Part shown: piece by piece, positions 51,499 to 59,991 of the stretch
How the letters are laid out: each line of letters starts with the position of its first letter
Numbering within the stretch: position 1 is the stretch's first letter
NCBI GenBank assembly: GCA_963506915.1
Contig: CAUORE010000003.1
Location: 1-64,000, forward strand
Direction: 5' to 3'
DNA from: JABCPE02 sp963506915
Lineage (GTDB): Bacteria; Bacteroidota; Bacteroidia; Flavobacteriales; Weeksellaceae
Length of the DNA: 64,000 nt
Made by a program: the position numbers and the translations under genes
Notes under the pieces: model-generated
Seen by the model: only the letters and a program-made list of their open reading frames with translations
What the model was told of the DNA's origin: nothing
Databases searched by the model: none

Positions 51499-53157
51499 TT
51501 ATTTCAAAATTTTCTCTAAAATTCGTAATGTGATTAAATAGGTAGGCTTCACTCCTGTAAGCCCCAGCCCTCCCGAAGAAAGCGTGCTTCCTGTTTCAAG
51601 TGGATTATCAGAAGCGTAGTAAGCATAGCATAAGAATAAATTCTCATTGATATGGTGGCGGATTTTAGAAGCCACCTGTATAGCTTTCTGATAATGAGCA
51701 CCTTCCATCTCTAGTCCGATAGACTTCCACGATGTATTCATGAAATAAGACAAAATATCCTTATTCTGAAGCGATGTTCCCAAAACAGTGACCATACTTC
51801 CCTCAAAGGCTTTCAGCTCTGGGTCTTGGAAATCATCCAATTTCAGTGCGTTTTCAAATGGATAGTTGTCCGCTGTTCCTTCAAAAATATGTGATGTAGG
51901 AATCATGATATCGCCTTTTTCTCCTGTAAGGATTCCTGCTTTACCCATGATAGAAATGGATTTCACATTGAGTTTGCACTCCTCTCCTTTCACATCAAAT
52001 GGGCGCAGAAGCTCATCCATAATCTCGTAAGCCTGCTCTCCAAAGGCGTAATCAAAAACTATCAAAACATCTTCGCCAGAGAAATTAGCCTCCGCGAAAG
52101 GCGTGTTTTTTAGGTTAATTTTCTTTAAATCAATGATTTGCACATCTATATTACTTCCGCTTTCATCATTAATGTAAATCATCCCTTGAGAAAGAGCGTA
52201 GTCCAAAATCTTGTCTTGAAGGTCTTTTTTGTTGCTGATTTCCTCGTAAAGCGTGTAGTCTATTCCTGTTTTGCAAGTTTTTTTCAAGGCATCATTCGCA
52301 AAAAGCATATTTTTCACCGAGTGCATATTCGCACTGATGATGTTAAGCGGTCTTTGGTAAAGGTTTTCTTTAACCAAAATTTCTTTAAGCGTATTTGCCC
52401 ATTTTTCTCCGAAAAGGTGGTGTCCCACGCGCTCCTGTAATATTGCAGAAAAATAAATTTCGCGTTCTCTTTCCTCTGCCCAGTCTAAGAAACTCACTTG
52501 TCCAAGGTTATAGACAATCTTGAACAATCGGTCTGAATTGTCATCACTTCCAAATTTTTTGTAAGCCTCCAAAGTCTCATCAAAAGACCTTCCCAGCAGC
52601 GCCGAAAGATGAATAATCGCTGTTTCTTTTTCTGTTCGTGTGAATTTTTTCTCTCCTTTGGCTACTTCTTCTATTATTTTCCAGACTCTTCTCGGTCTGC
52701 CCTCCTCCATATCAAAACCGATATTTCTGATTTTGTCCGCTTCTATATAAAGAAAAGTAAGGTGGGTAAGAATATCATAAATCTCCGAACGACCCAGCAG
52801 AACCTCTATATTCATCTGGTGCTGGTCTATACGGTAGCAGTTTCTCCTTCGTTTTTTAGGGACTATGGGCGTGAAACTCGCTTTATGAAAGCCTTCATCC
52901 GAAGTCAAATGAATAAATGCACACTCCTCTATTCCCTCTGGAAGTCTATCCAAAACATAAAGCAATCCGTCTAATTCTATCTTGTTCGGATTGTTCATCG
53001 TTCCGTAGATTTCAGGATTGATGGTAGAAAGCAGCGTTCTGATATTCTGCCCTGACCTTCCACCAGGTTTGAAAGAACCTCTATAAAAAAGATGGCGCAT
53101 AGAAACATATATTTTCTCTATCGCCTCCGTGGTTTGTCTTGCTCGTGATTGTGCCAT
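51499..53157 (-). CDS. DUF6909-like protein with nucleoside-phosphorylase-like C-domain
   Basis: 552-residue soluble protein of a family that I recall as DUF6909 in flavobacteria. The N-terminal 350 residues are mostly helical and not recognised. The C-terminal part shows SISIMGKAGILTGEKGDIMI followed by PTSHIFEG (about 400-427), and GLEMEGAHY (481-489), reminiscent of the GxAGGL...GDxVIPT and VxMEGA motifs of PNP/MTAN nucleoside phosphorylases. Enzyme activity is an inference. Start at ATG 53157. Confidence 0.75.
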   Translation of the reverse strand: MAQSRARQTTEAIEKIYVSMRHLFYRGSFKPGGRSGQNIRTLLSTINPEIYGTMNNPNKIELDGLLYVLDRLPEGIEECAFIHLTSDEGFHKASFTPIVPKKRRRNCYRIDQHQMNIEVLLGRSEIYDILTHLTFLYIEADKIRNIGFDMEEGRPRRVWKIIEEVAKGEKKFTRTEKETAIIHLSALLGRSFDETLEAYKKFGSDDNSDRLFKIVYNLGQVSFLDWAEEREREIYFSAILQERVGHHLFGEKWANTLKEILVKENLYQRPLNIISANMHSVKNMLFANDALKKTCKTGIDYTLYEEISNKKDLQDKILDYALSQGMIYINDESGSNIDVQIIDLKKINLKNTPFAEANFSGEDVLIVFDYAFGEQAYEIMDELLRPFDVKGEECKLNVKSISIMGKAGILTGEKGDIMIPTSHIFEGTADNYPFENALKLDDFQDPELKAFEGSMVTVLGTSLQNKDILSYFMNTSWKSIGLEMEGAHYQKAIQVASKIRHHINENLFLCYAYYASDNPLETGSTLSSGGLGLTGVKPTYLITLRILEKILK

Positions 53158-53354
53158 ATTTATATTATGATTTTTGTAAAAGTTACAAAATTATGATAAA
53201 CTCATGGATGTACAAAAGAATTTAATCCGAAATTAATGTTTTCGTTCAAAAAATTATTGATTTTTTAAACTTAAAACTTAAAAATTAAAATATTGATAGA
53301 GAAAAACTATTTAGATCGTTTATAAATTAAACCAAAACTATCGGTTAGGAGAAT

Positions 53355-53381
53355 TTTATTTCATAACTTTGTAGAAATAAA
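53355..53381 (+). promoter_or_regulatory. dps promoter with inverted-repeat operator candidate
   Basis: The -7 box TAACTTTG (53364-53371) is framed symmetrically by TTTATTTC (53355-53362) and GAAATAAA (53374-53381), perfect 8-bp arms. No -33 TTTG is evident, so an activator or repressor is likely. Confidence 0.55.
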
Positions 53382-53391
53382 TCCTAAAAAT

Positions 53392-53865
53392 ATGAAAAAT
53401 TCTAACATCATCGGTCTTAAAGAAAAAGACTGCAAAAACATCGCTGAGAAGCTAAACATCCTTCTTGCAAATTATTCTGTTTTTTATCAAAACACTCGTG
53501 GCGCTCACTGGAATATAAAGGGAGAGCAGTTTTTCGTTCTTCACCCGAAATTCGAAGAGCTTTATGACAATCTTGTTCTTAAAATTGACGAAATCGCAGA
53601 GAGAATCCTGACATTAGGTCATGTACCAAGCCACAACTATTCTGATTATCTGAAAGTTTCAACGATTAAAGAGAGTAAGGAAGTGCATAACGGCAAAAAA
53701 TGCGTAGAAGATATTCTAAACTCTTTCAAAGTAGTGATAGACCTACAAAGAGAACTTTTAGAAATAACTGACAAAGCAAATGATGAAGGGACAAACGCTC
53801 TTGTGAGCGGATACATCACAGAGCAGGAAAAAGATGTCTGGATGTACAATGCTTATCTTGGATAA
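53392..53865 (+). CDS. dps: Dps-family DNA-protecting ferritin
   Basis: 157 residues, four-helix bundle forming a 12-mer that stores iron and shields DNA. The inter-subunit ferroxidase ligands are present: H39 (RGAHWNIKG), H51, and D66/E70 (KIDEIAERIL). The N-terminal tail is short and only mildly basic, so DNA binding may be weak. Monocistronic with its own promoter and terminator. Confidence 0.94.
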   Translation: MKNSNIIGLKEKDCKNIAEKLNILLANYSVFYQNTRGAHWNIKGEQFFVLHPKFEELYDNLVLKIDEIAERILTLGHVPSHNYSDYLKVSTIKESKEVHNGKKCVEDILNSFKVVIDLQRELLEITDKANDEGTNALVSGYITEQEKDVWMYNAYLG

Positions 53866-53883
53866 TCACGAATTTAAATCAAT

Positions 53884-53922
53884 AAAAAGGGCAGAAGTAG
53901 AAAATTACTTTTGCCTTTTTTC
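53884..53922 (+). terminator. dps terminator
   Basis: Imperfect stem with arms AAAAAGGGCAGAAGTA and TACTTTTGCCTTTTTT, 19 bp after the dps stop codon. Confidence 0.75.
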
Positions 53923-53942
53923 TTTATTTTGTTCCTTATTTC

Positions 53943-53950
53943 TATTTTTG
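53943..53950 (+). promoter_or_regulatory. murI promoter -7 box
   Basis: TATTTTTG, about 16 bp before the TTG start of murI, which implies a very short leader. Confidence 0.5.
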
Positions 53951-53965
53951 TAAAAAATTTGAGTT

Positions 53966-54781
53966 TTGAAATATCAACATCTTAGTGCAAATCAACCTAT
54001 TGGGATTTTTGACAGCGGCGTGGGTGGACTGACAACAGCGAGAGAAATCAAACGAGTAATGCCGCAAGAGAGTTTCATCTATTTCGGTGACACCAAGCAT
54101 CTTCCGTATGGCGAAAAATCCAAAGAAGCCATCATAGATTATTCCCTGCAAATCACCAAATTCCTTTTGGAACAAAACTGCAAAGCGATAGTAATCGCCT
54201 GTAACACTGCTACTTCCAACGCATTGGAAGAAGTAAAAAAAATGGTGAATGACAAGGTTTTTGTATTCGATGTTATCAATCCCGTTGCCGAAAAAGTAGC
54301 CTACGAAATCCACCAAAACATAGGAGTAATCGCTACCAAAGCAACCGTAAATTCTAAACTTTACAGAAAAAGCATCAGAAAATATAATAAATTCATCAAT
54401 GTGGAAGAATTGGCAACTCCGCTCCTTGTCCCTGTGATAGAGGAAGGATTTATCAATCATCCCATCTCCCACAGCGTAATTTACAATTATCTTTCTAATA
54501 AAAAATTAAAAGATATCGACACGCTCATTTTGGGATGCACCCACTATCCCCTTCTGATGGAAGAAATCAAACAATACTACGGCAACAGAGTGAGAGTGAT
54601 AGACTCGCCGAATATTGTAGCAAACTACATCAAGCTCACTTTGGAAAAGCATAAATTACTGAATACTAATAATCCTAATCCGAAGTATGAATTTTATGTT
54701 TCGGATATGACCAAAAATTTCCAAAAGATTTCTAAAAAATTCTTTGGAAACAAAATAGAATTGGAACTAAAAACCCTTTAA
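53966..54781 (+). CDS. murI: Glutamate racemase
   Basis: 271 residues. Interconverts L- and D-glutamate for peptidoglycan. It has GIFDSGVGGLT (catalytic Asp), the first catalytic Cys in IACNTATSNA and the second in ILGCTHYPLL. The start is a TTG at 53966; no ATG or GTG lies between it and the conserved core, so a true TTG start is likely. It precedes folA by 5 bp. Confidence 0.96.
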   Translation: MKYQHLSANQPIGIFDSGVGGLTTAREIKRVMPQESFIYFGDTKHLPYGEKSKEAIIDYSLQITKFLLEQNCKAIVIACNTATSNALEEVKKMVNDKVFVFDVINPVAEKVAYEIHQNIGVIATKATVNSKLYRKSIRKYNKFINVEELATPLLVPVIEEGFINHPISHSVIYNYLSNKKLKDIDTLILGCTHYPLLMEEIKQYYGNRVRVIDSPNIVANYIKLTLEKHKLLNTNNPNPKYEFYVSDMTKNFQKISKKFFGNKIELELKTL

Positions 54782-54786
54782 ACCAA

Positions 54787-55275
54787 ATGATTACCATTAT
54801 CGCTGCTATCGGAAAAAACAACGAATTAGGAAAGGACAACCAGCTGCTGTGGCATCTCCCTGCGGATTTGAAACATTTCAAAAATCTCACCTCAGGGCAT
54901 CCCATCATAATGGGCAGAAAAACCTACGAAAGCATAGGAAAACCTCTCCCAAACCGCACCAATATAGTGGTGAGCAGAAAGGAAGACTGGTTCGAGGAAG
55001 GGATTCTCATCGTTCCGAGTTTAAAAGATGCTATCAAACACGCTAAAAAAATCAATGAAAATATATTCATCCTCGGAGGTGGCGAAATCTACCGCCATAC
55101 CATCGATATGGCTGACCGACTGGAAATCACCCAAGTAAACCACCAAACAGATGCCGATGTATTTTTTCCAAAAATCGATGAAAAAACTTGGATAAAAACT
55201 GATGAAATCCACCACCCAAAAGATGAAAATCACGCCTATGATTTTTATTTTCAAACTTGGGAAAGAAAAATTTAA
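54787..55275 (+). CDS. folA: Dihydrofolate reductase
   Basis: 162 residues. NADPH-dependent reduction of dihydrofolate. IIAAIGKNNELGKDNQLLWH with LPADLKHFK (catalytic acid Asp), IIMGRKTYESIGKPLPNR and IFILGGGEIYRH are intact. No substitutions typical of trimethoprim-resistant plasmid enzymes are apparent. Follows murI by 5 bp. Confidence 0.96.
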   Translation: MITIIAAIGKNNELGKDNQLLWHLPADLKHFKNLTSGHPIIMGRKTYESIGKPLPNRTNIVVSRKEDWFEEGILIVPSLKDAIKHAKKINENIFILGGGEIYRHTIDMADRLEITQVNHQTDADVFFPKIDEKTWIKTDEIHHPKDENHAYDFYFQTWERKI

Positions 55276-55310
55276 AAAATTTAACTAAATTTGTCCCTTA
55301 AATACAGATT

Positions 55311-56030
55311 ATGAAGAACCTTTCACTCCTATTTACAAAAGATGGTTTGCAATGGCAAATTTATGAAGCAGACAATGTTACAGAGGAAGAAGCTCGTTTC
55401 GTAACGGATGAGACTCCAGAAAATTTTATAGAAAATGAACTAGACAAGATTCTTCGCAGAGAGGCTTGGGCTGAGATAAAGGTTTTCTCGGCATTCAACC
55501 ACTTCTCACTGACTCCAGAGGTTTTCACAGAAAATCAGCTCGGGCAGCAGATTATATCTTATAATTCAGATGTAAAAACCGAATCAGAAGAACTAATGCA
55601 GTCTATCAACCAGAAATACGGCGTTCAGTTTTATTATTCTTTCCCAAAACACTTTTATCAGAAAATAAAAGACCTTAGTTCTGTTTCTAATTTTCATTTC
55701 TCAGGAGAGCGTTTTTTGGATTCTGTAAATGTAAACAAGGACAATGAAATCCATATCAATCTGTATCACAACCAAGTAGAATTTCTTGCATTAGAAAACG
55801 GGAAATTGGTTCTTTATAACAATCTCGATGCTACATCGGAAATAGATTTCCTTTATTTCATCATGTTCACACTGAGTAAAATAGGTTTTGATATCAATAA
55901 AACTCATTTCTACATCTATGGAGAAATCTCTGAGAATGACACCTTTATATCTGAGTTAGAAAAATTCGTTCCAGCTATCTCCATCGTGTACGAAAACTTT
56001 AAAGGAAAACATTTCATTGTTAATTCATAA
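55311..56030 (+). CDS. DUF3822 family protein
   Basis: 239 residues matching the Bacteroidota DUF3822 family, an actin-like/ATPase-fold candidate found upstream of rsmD. The N-terminal LSLLFTKDGLQWQIYEAD and the C-terminal DFLYFIMFTLSKIGFD followed by THFYIYGEI are typical. No signal peptide. The 2-bp gap to rsmD supports cotranscription. Function unknown. Confidence 0.85.
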   Translation: MKNLSLLFTKDGLQWQIYEADNVTEEEARFVTDETPENFIENELDKILRREAWAEIKVFSAFNHFSLTPEVFTENQLGQQIISYNSDVKTESEELMQSINQKYGVQFYYSFPKHFYQKIKDLSSVSNFHFSGERFLDSVNVNKDNEIHINLYHNQVEFLALENGKLVLYNNLDATSEIDFLYFIMFTLSKIGFDINKTHFYIYGEISENDTFISELEKFVPAISIVYENFKGKHFIVNS

Positions 56031-56032
56031 GT

Positions 56033-56596
56033 ATGTATCGCATCATTTCAGGCGTTTGGAAAGGTAAAAAAATCTCCGCTCCGAAGAATTTTGAAGTCAG
56101 ACCAACTACGGATTTCGCCAAAGAGGCTCTTTTCAGTATTTTAGAGCATCGTTTGGATTTGTCTAGTTTGTCTGTTTTAGACCTTTTTGCTGGGATTGGC
56201 TCTATCACGCTGGAGCTGGCCTCTCGTGGCTGCAAAGACATCACAAGTGTAGAGATGAATGCTAAACATGCTGGTTTTATCAATTCTACGGCTAAAGATT
56301 TGGATTTCAGTTCACAAATCAACATTCTAAGAGCCAATGTTTTTGACTGGCTGAAAAAAGCGCAAAATCAAGGAAAAAGTTTTGATTTGGTTTTTGCCGA
56401 CCCTCCTTTTGACCTTCCTGAAAATAATTATCAAGAATTGATTTCTCTCATTCTTTCTGAGGGAATTTTAAAAGAAAATGGATGTTTCGTACTAGAACAC
56501 CAATCCCGCCACAAGATAGAACATCCTGATTTACAGGAAACTCGTAAATATGGAAATGTAAGTTTTTCTTTCTTTACAAAAAGCGAAAATCCTTAG
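56033..56596 (+). CDS. rsmD: 16S rRNA (guanine(966)-N(2))-methyltransferase
   Basis: 187 residues. SAM-dependent methylation of G966 of 16S rRNA. It has MYRIISGVWKGKKISAP, RPTTDFAKEALFSIL, the SAM loop LDLFAGIGSITLELASRG and the catalytic motif FADPPFDLP. Its last 4 bp overlap the convergent DUF6973-like gene. Confidence 0.95.
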   Translation: MYRIISGVWKGKKISAPKNFEVRPTTDFAKEALFSILEHRLDLSSLSVLDLFAGIGSITLELASRGCKDITSVEMNAKHAGFINSTAKDLDFSSQINILRANVFDWLKKAQNQGKSFDLVFADPPFDLPENNYQELISLILSEGILKENGCFVLEHQSRHKIEHPDLQETRKYGNVSFSFFTKSENP

Positions 56597-57099
56597 TTTA
56601 TATCCTCTATAATAGCCATTCGCCCTTCCTCTATTTCTTCAATGGAGGAAATTAATTTTGCTTCTTGAGATTTTTCATAAAGCGGTTCTATGAAAAAAAG
56701 CGTCTCAAAAAACTGGCGATGAATTCCCTCCAGCATAGTCATGAAAAGATTCATCCCTATTTGATTATTATGCAAATCCATTGCTCTAGCAACCAACTCA
56801 TTTACAAAGAGTTCTTCGTGCATATCTGTAATCTGCTTACACCATTTCAGGCTTTTCTGTGGAGAAGAAATTTTACAGCAGTACATCATTATCAGACAGC
56901 ACCAGAGAGCATGGCGAAAGGCATTTCCTCTTCCGTTTTTATGATGAGTTTCAGGGAACTTTTTATTTGTAATTTTAAAGGTTCTAAGAGTGGCTATAAG
57001 GGTAAGAAAAGCAAACAGCGGATGCCGAAGCAACAACCCTAATAATTTGACAAGCCGCTTAAAATCAAGCTGCAGAATAGCCTTAAAAATAGTAGTCAT
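56593..57099 (-). CDS. DUF6973-like protein
   Basis: 168 residues from ATG 57099; the frame opens back to a TTG at 57120 that I consider unlikely. A hydrophobic N-terminal segment (about 18-40) precedes HHKNGRGNAFRHALWCCLIM, the GNAFRHALW signature of DUF6973 proteins, then HEELFVNELVARAMDLHNN (EL-x-DLxNN type). The conserved His/Glu/Asp/Asn set suggests a metal or catalytic centre; function unknown. It overlaps the rsmD end by 4 bp. Confidence 0.78.
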   Translation of the reverse strand: MTTIFKAILQLDFKRLVKLLGLLLRHPLFAFLTLIATLRTFKITNKKFPETHHKNGRGNAFRHALWCCLIMMYCCKISSPQKSLKWCKQITDMHEELFVNELVARAMDLHNNQIGMNLFMTMLEGIHRQFFETLFFIEPLYEKSQEAKLISSIEEIEEGRMAIIEDIN

Positions 57100-57149
57100 T
57101 CTCTCAAAATAAAATCGCAAATCAAAAAAGACTTACGATTTTATCATTT

Positions 57150-58004
57150 TTATTTGTTCATTAATAGTTTTACAGTTTTGGAAATGGTTTCTTTTATTTG
57201 CCTTCTTTTCACTATAAAATCTACAAAACCTTTTTCCTGTAAAAACTCGGATGTCTGGAATCCTTCTGGTAAATCTCGCCCAATGGTCTCACGGATCACC
57301 CTAGGCCCTGCAAAACCTATCAAAGCGCCTGGCTCTGCCATGATGATATCGGCTGTCATAGCGAAAGAAGCCGTAATTCCACCGAAAGTAGGATTGGTAA
57401 GATAGGCTATGTAAGGCAGCCCTGCGTTAGAAAGCTGAGCCAATTTTGCCTGAACCTTTGCCATCTGCATCAGTGAGTAAGCCGCTTCCTGCATTCTTGC
57501 TCCACCTGACTGACAGATAATCATATAAGGCAGCTTTTTTTCTATACAGAAGTCTATTGCTCTTCTTATTTTCTCTCCCATCACAGACCCAAGAGAACCT
57601 CCGATGAAGTCAAAATCCATACAAGAAATCACCATTTCTACGCCATTTACTTTTCCATGTGCGTTTCTGATAGAATCTACTAGTTTGGTTTTGGCTTTTG
57701 CTTCTTTTAGTCTGTCTTTATAGGATTTAGAATCTTTAAATTTAAGAATATCAATACTTTCTACATCTGCATTTAATTCCTTAAATTTAGAATCATCAAA
57801 AATAATTTCAAAATATTCCCTGCTTCCTATTCTCACATGGAAGCCATCCTCTGGCGAAACATAGTTATTCGCTCTCAGTTCATCACTCTCTATTATTTTC
57901 CCTGTGGGAGTCTGATGCCAAAGCCCTTTTGGAACATCTTTTTTTTCCTCTGTGGGAGTGCTGATATTTTGTTTCTTTCTTTTGAACCAATCAAATGCTG
58001 ACAT
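57150..58004 (-). CDS. accD: Acetyl-CoA carboxylase carboxyltransferase subunit beta, zinc-less
   Basis: 284 residues. Transfers CO2 from carboxybiotin to acetyl-CoA to give malonyl-CoA for fatty acid synthesis. The carboxyltransferase core is intact (SGGARMQEAAYSLMQMAKV, TNPTFGGITASFAM, GALIGFAGPRVI). The N-terminal four-Cys zinc finger of E. coli AccD has no Cys left: the corresponding stretch (about 29-58) reads HQTPTGK...YVSPEDGFHV. accA is not in the window. Confidence 0.95.
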   Translation of the reverse strand: MSAFDWFKRKKQNISTPTEEKKDVPKGLWHQTPTGKIIESDELRANNYVSPEDGFHVRIGSREYFEIIFDDSKFKELNADVESIDILKFKDSKSYKDRLKEAKAKTKLVDSIRNAHGKVNGVEMVISCMDFDFIGGSLGSVMGEKIRRAIDFCIEKKLPYMIICQSGGARMQEAAYSLMQMAKVQAKLAQLSNAGLPYIAYLTNPTFGGITASFAMTADIIMAEPGALIGFAGPRVIRETIGRDLPEGFQTSEFLQEKGFVDFIVKRRQIKETISKTVKLLMNK

Positions 58005-58049
58005 TCTTTATCTTTTAATAATTCTGCAAATTTAAGAAATATTTTTTCT

Positions 58050-58367
58050 TTAACTCAAAAACTCAGCCGTAACATTTTCCCACGCGGAAAAATCTATGCT
58101 TTCATCATTGAAATATTTTTCAAAGAAAGGAATAGCCGCCTCTGGCTCTTCCACAAAAGTTCTATAATGTGTAAAATTCCCTCCGTCATAAACTCTGCTT
58201 TCCACTACGAAACTCTGCTCATCCTCAGCCATTTGGACATAGTTTTCACTTTTTTCATCAAAAAGCACTATAAAATCTTCCTCATAAATTCCTGTTGTTA
58301 TAAGCTCCTTGATTTCATCCCAAGTAAGGGATTCTTCTGTTCTAAATTGTGTGTTTACTAATTTCAT
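58050..58367 (-). CDS. Small hypothetical acidic protein
   Basis: 105 residues from ATG 58367 (a longer frame to 58397 would overlap nadK by 17 bp). Acidic, no signal peptide, predicted alpha/beta with a TWDEIKELITTGIYEEDFI helix-strand segment. It lies between accD and nadK on the same strand. I do not recognise the family. Confidence 0.6.
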   Translation of the reverse strand: MKLVNTQFRTEESLTWDEIKELITTGIYEEDFIVLFDEKSENYVQMAEDEQSFVVESRVYDGGNFTHYRTFVEEPEAAIPFFEKYFNDESIDFSAWENVTAEFLS

Positions 58368-58380
58368 AATATATTGATAT

Positions 58381-59253
58381 TTAATTTCTTTTGTCATTAC
58401 CCCAAAGGAGTTTTTGTCTCAAAGTTTCATAGAAACTGACATTTTTTGGAAAAATAAGATTTAGGCTAAAATCTGCCTTTTTTAAAATAAGCTCATCCGC
58501 CTCATTCATATGATAAAGCCGAGAATCCAAGCCCAGCGAATACAGCGGCAGCCTGCTGGAGACTTTTAGTTTTATTTCTACATTGTCTTTTAGGATAATT
58601 GGGCGCATGTTTAGGTTATGCGGAGCAATGGGTGTAAGAGAAAAATTATCATTCTCCGGCTCTATAATAGGCCCACCACAGCTGAGCGAATATGCCGTAG
58701 ACCCCGAAGGCGTAGCCACTATAAGCCCATCTCCCCAAAACATACTCAAGAATTTGCCGTTAATTTCGGCTTCCACAGTAATCATGGAAGTGGTCTCTTG
58801 GCGGGTAATCACCACATCATTCAGCGCATAGGGAAAATCTATCCTGTTTTCGGCTGTTTTCACTTCTATCACCGAACGCTGGCTGATATGCGTTTCCCCA
58901 GCAAAAATTTTATCAATATTATCAAAAATTTCTTCTTTGCTAAAATTCGCTAAAAAGCCGAGCCGCCCCATATTAACGCCCACAACAGGGATTTCCAAAT
59001 CCTGAATCAGCGTAAGTGCACTCAGAATAGTGCCATCTCCTCCAAAAGAAAAGAAATAATCTATTTCACATTTTTCGAGTGAATTTTTATCACTGAAAAT
59101 CTGATATTTACCCAATGAACTATTCTTTTCTAAAATTTTTTCGTGGAGAAAAATCTGCACATTTTCCCTTTTCTCCAATTCAAGAATAAACTGATGAAGA
59201 TAAGCCTGAATCTCATCTCCATTTTTCTGCGAATATATTGCGATGTTTGGCAT
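58381..59253 (-). CDS. nadK: NAD kinase
   Basis: 290 residues. ATP-dependent phosphorylation of NAD to NADP. The key GGDGT (71-75), NDVVITR and GDGLIVATPSGSTAYSLSCGGPI motifs are all present. The start codon region overlaps the end of the CBS-domain gene by 1 bp, so translation is probably coupled. Confidence 0.96.
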   Translation of the reverse strand: MPNIAIYSQKNGDEIQAYLHQFILELEKRENVQIFLHEKILEKNSSLGKYQIFSDKNSLEKCEIDYFFSFGGDGTILSALTLIQDLEIPVVGVNMGRLGFLANFSKEEIFDNIDKIFAGETHISQRSVIEVKTAENRIDFPYALNDVVITRQETTSMITVEAEINGKFLSMFWGDGLIVATPSGSTAYSLSCGGPIIEPENDNFSLTPIAPHNLNMRPIILKDNVEIKLKVSSRLPLYSLGLDSRLYHMNEADELILKKADFSLNLIFPKNVSFYETLRQKLLWGNDKRN

Positions 59254-59906
59254 TAGAATTCAAGGTATTTTTGCATAAATTCGTATCTGCTTTTCAGCAG
59301 TTCTTCCTTTTCATCGGTATAAAATTTCTGCACGATGATGTAGCCGTAGCGCTCAAATGTCTCATCTATCGAGCTGAGATTTTCATTGCTGATTCTCATC
59401 GTCACCCTTACGAAAGCTTCATTCATCTCGGTAACCAGTGCGCCGTAGAATTTTCCGTTGTTACTTTCTACGATTTGGGCTATTTCCACCATGGAATAAT
59501 TGGTTCTAGGGATTTCCACCGTAAGCAGCGCTCCTGTTTCCGAAAAAAACGGATATTTAGACAATTCATCTGCGATGCTGTCCCAAGCGATATACCCCTG
59601 ATATTCTTCATTTTTATTGATTACAGGAATTACATTGGTATTGAAAGTATGGAATAATTTCACTCCATCCAAAAGAGTGCTTTCATAGAGAATAGAAAAC
59701 CTATCCATATACGGAAGCAGTTCTCCTAAGTTTTTTCTAAGATTTTCCTCCAAGCACTCCTTCATTATCGCGCCCTGAAATACACCCTCATTTTCTACGA
59801 AAACATGAGTAAAATCAAAATCAACAGCAGTCTGCAAAGCCTCCTCTGCAGTAGCATCTACGCCCAATATGGGAAAATCATTTGCGATATAATTTTCAAT
59901 TATCAT
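59253..59906 (-). CDS. CBS-domain protein
   Basis: 217 residues. Two CBS motifs form one Bateman pair: the first spans about 1-60 (FPILGVDATAEEALQTAVDF), the second about 75-130 (HTFNTNVIPVINKNEEYQGYIAW). An ACT-like C-terminal part follows (TNYSMVEIAQIVESNNGKFYG). Such proteins usually bind adenine nucleotides; being fused in an operon with nadK suggests a nucleotide-sensing role, which is inference. Confidence 0.85.
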   Translation of the reverse strand: MIIENYIANDFPILGVDATAEEALQTAVDFDFTHVFVENEGVFQGAIMKECLEENLRKNLGELLPYMDRFSILYESTLLDGVKLFHTFNTNVIPVINKNEEYQGYIAWDSIADELSKYPFFSETGALLTVEIPRTNYSMVEIAQIVESNNGKFYGALVTEMNEAFVRVTMRISNENLSSIDETFERYGYIIVQKFYTDEKEELLKSRYEFMQKYLEF

Positions 59907-59960
59907 AAATCATAATTACTTCGGTAAAGGTATGAAATTTGATTAAAACTATAAAAACTT

Positions 59961-59968
59961 TACCTTTG
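59961..59968 (+). promoter_or_regulatory. Promoter -7 box for the pseudouridine synthase gene
   Basis: TACCTTTG, full TAnnTTTG match, 23 bp before ATG 59992. Confidence 0.55.
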
Positions 59969-59991
59969 TGAAATTCTAATCAGACATTTAT

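Noticed and set aside
53942..54472. 176-residue minus-strand frame opposite murI
   Set aside because: murI is certain by motifs; the opposite frame has no promoter or recognisable domain.
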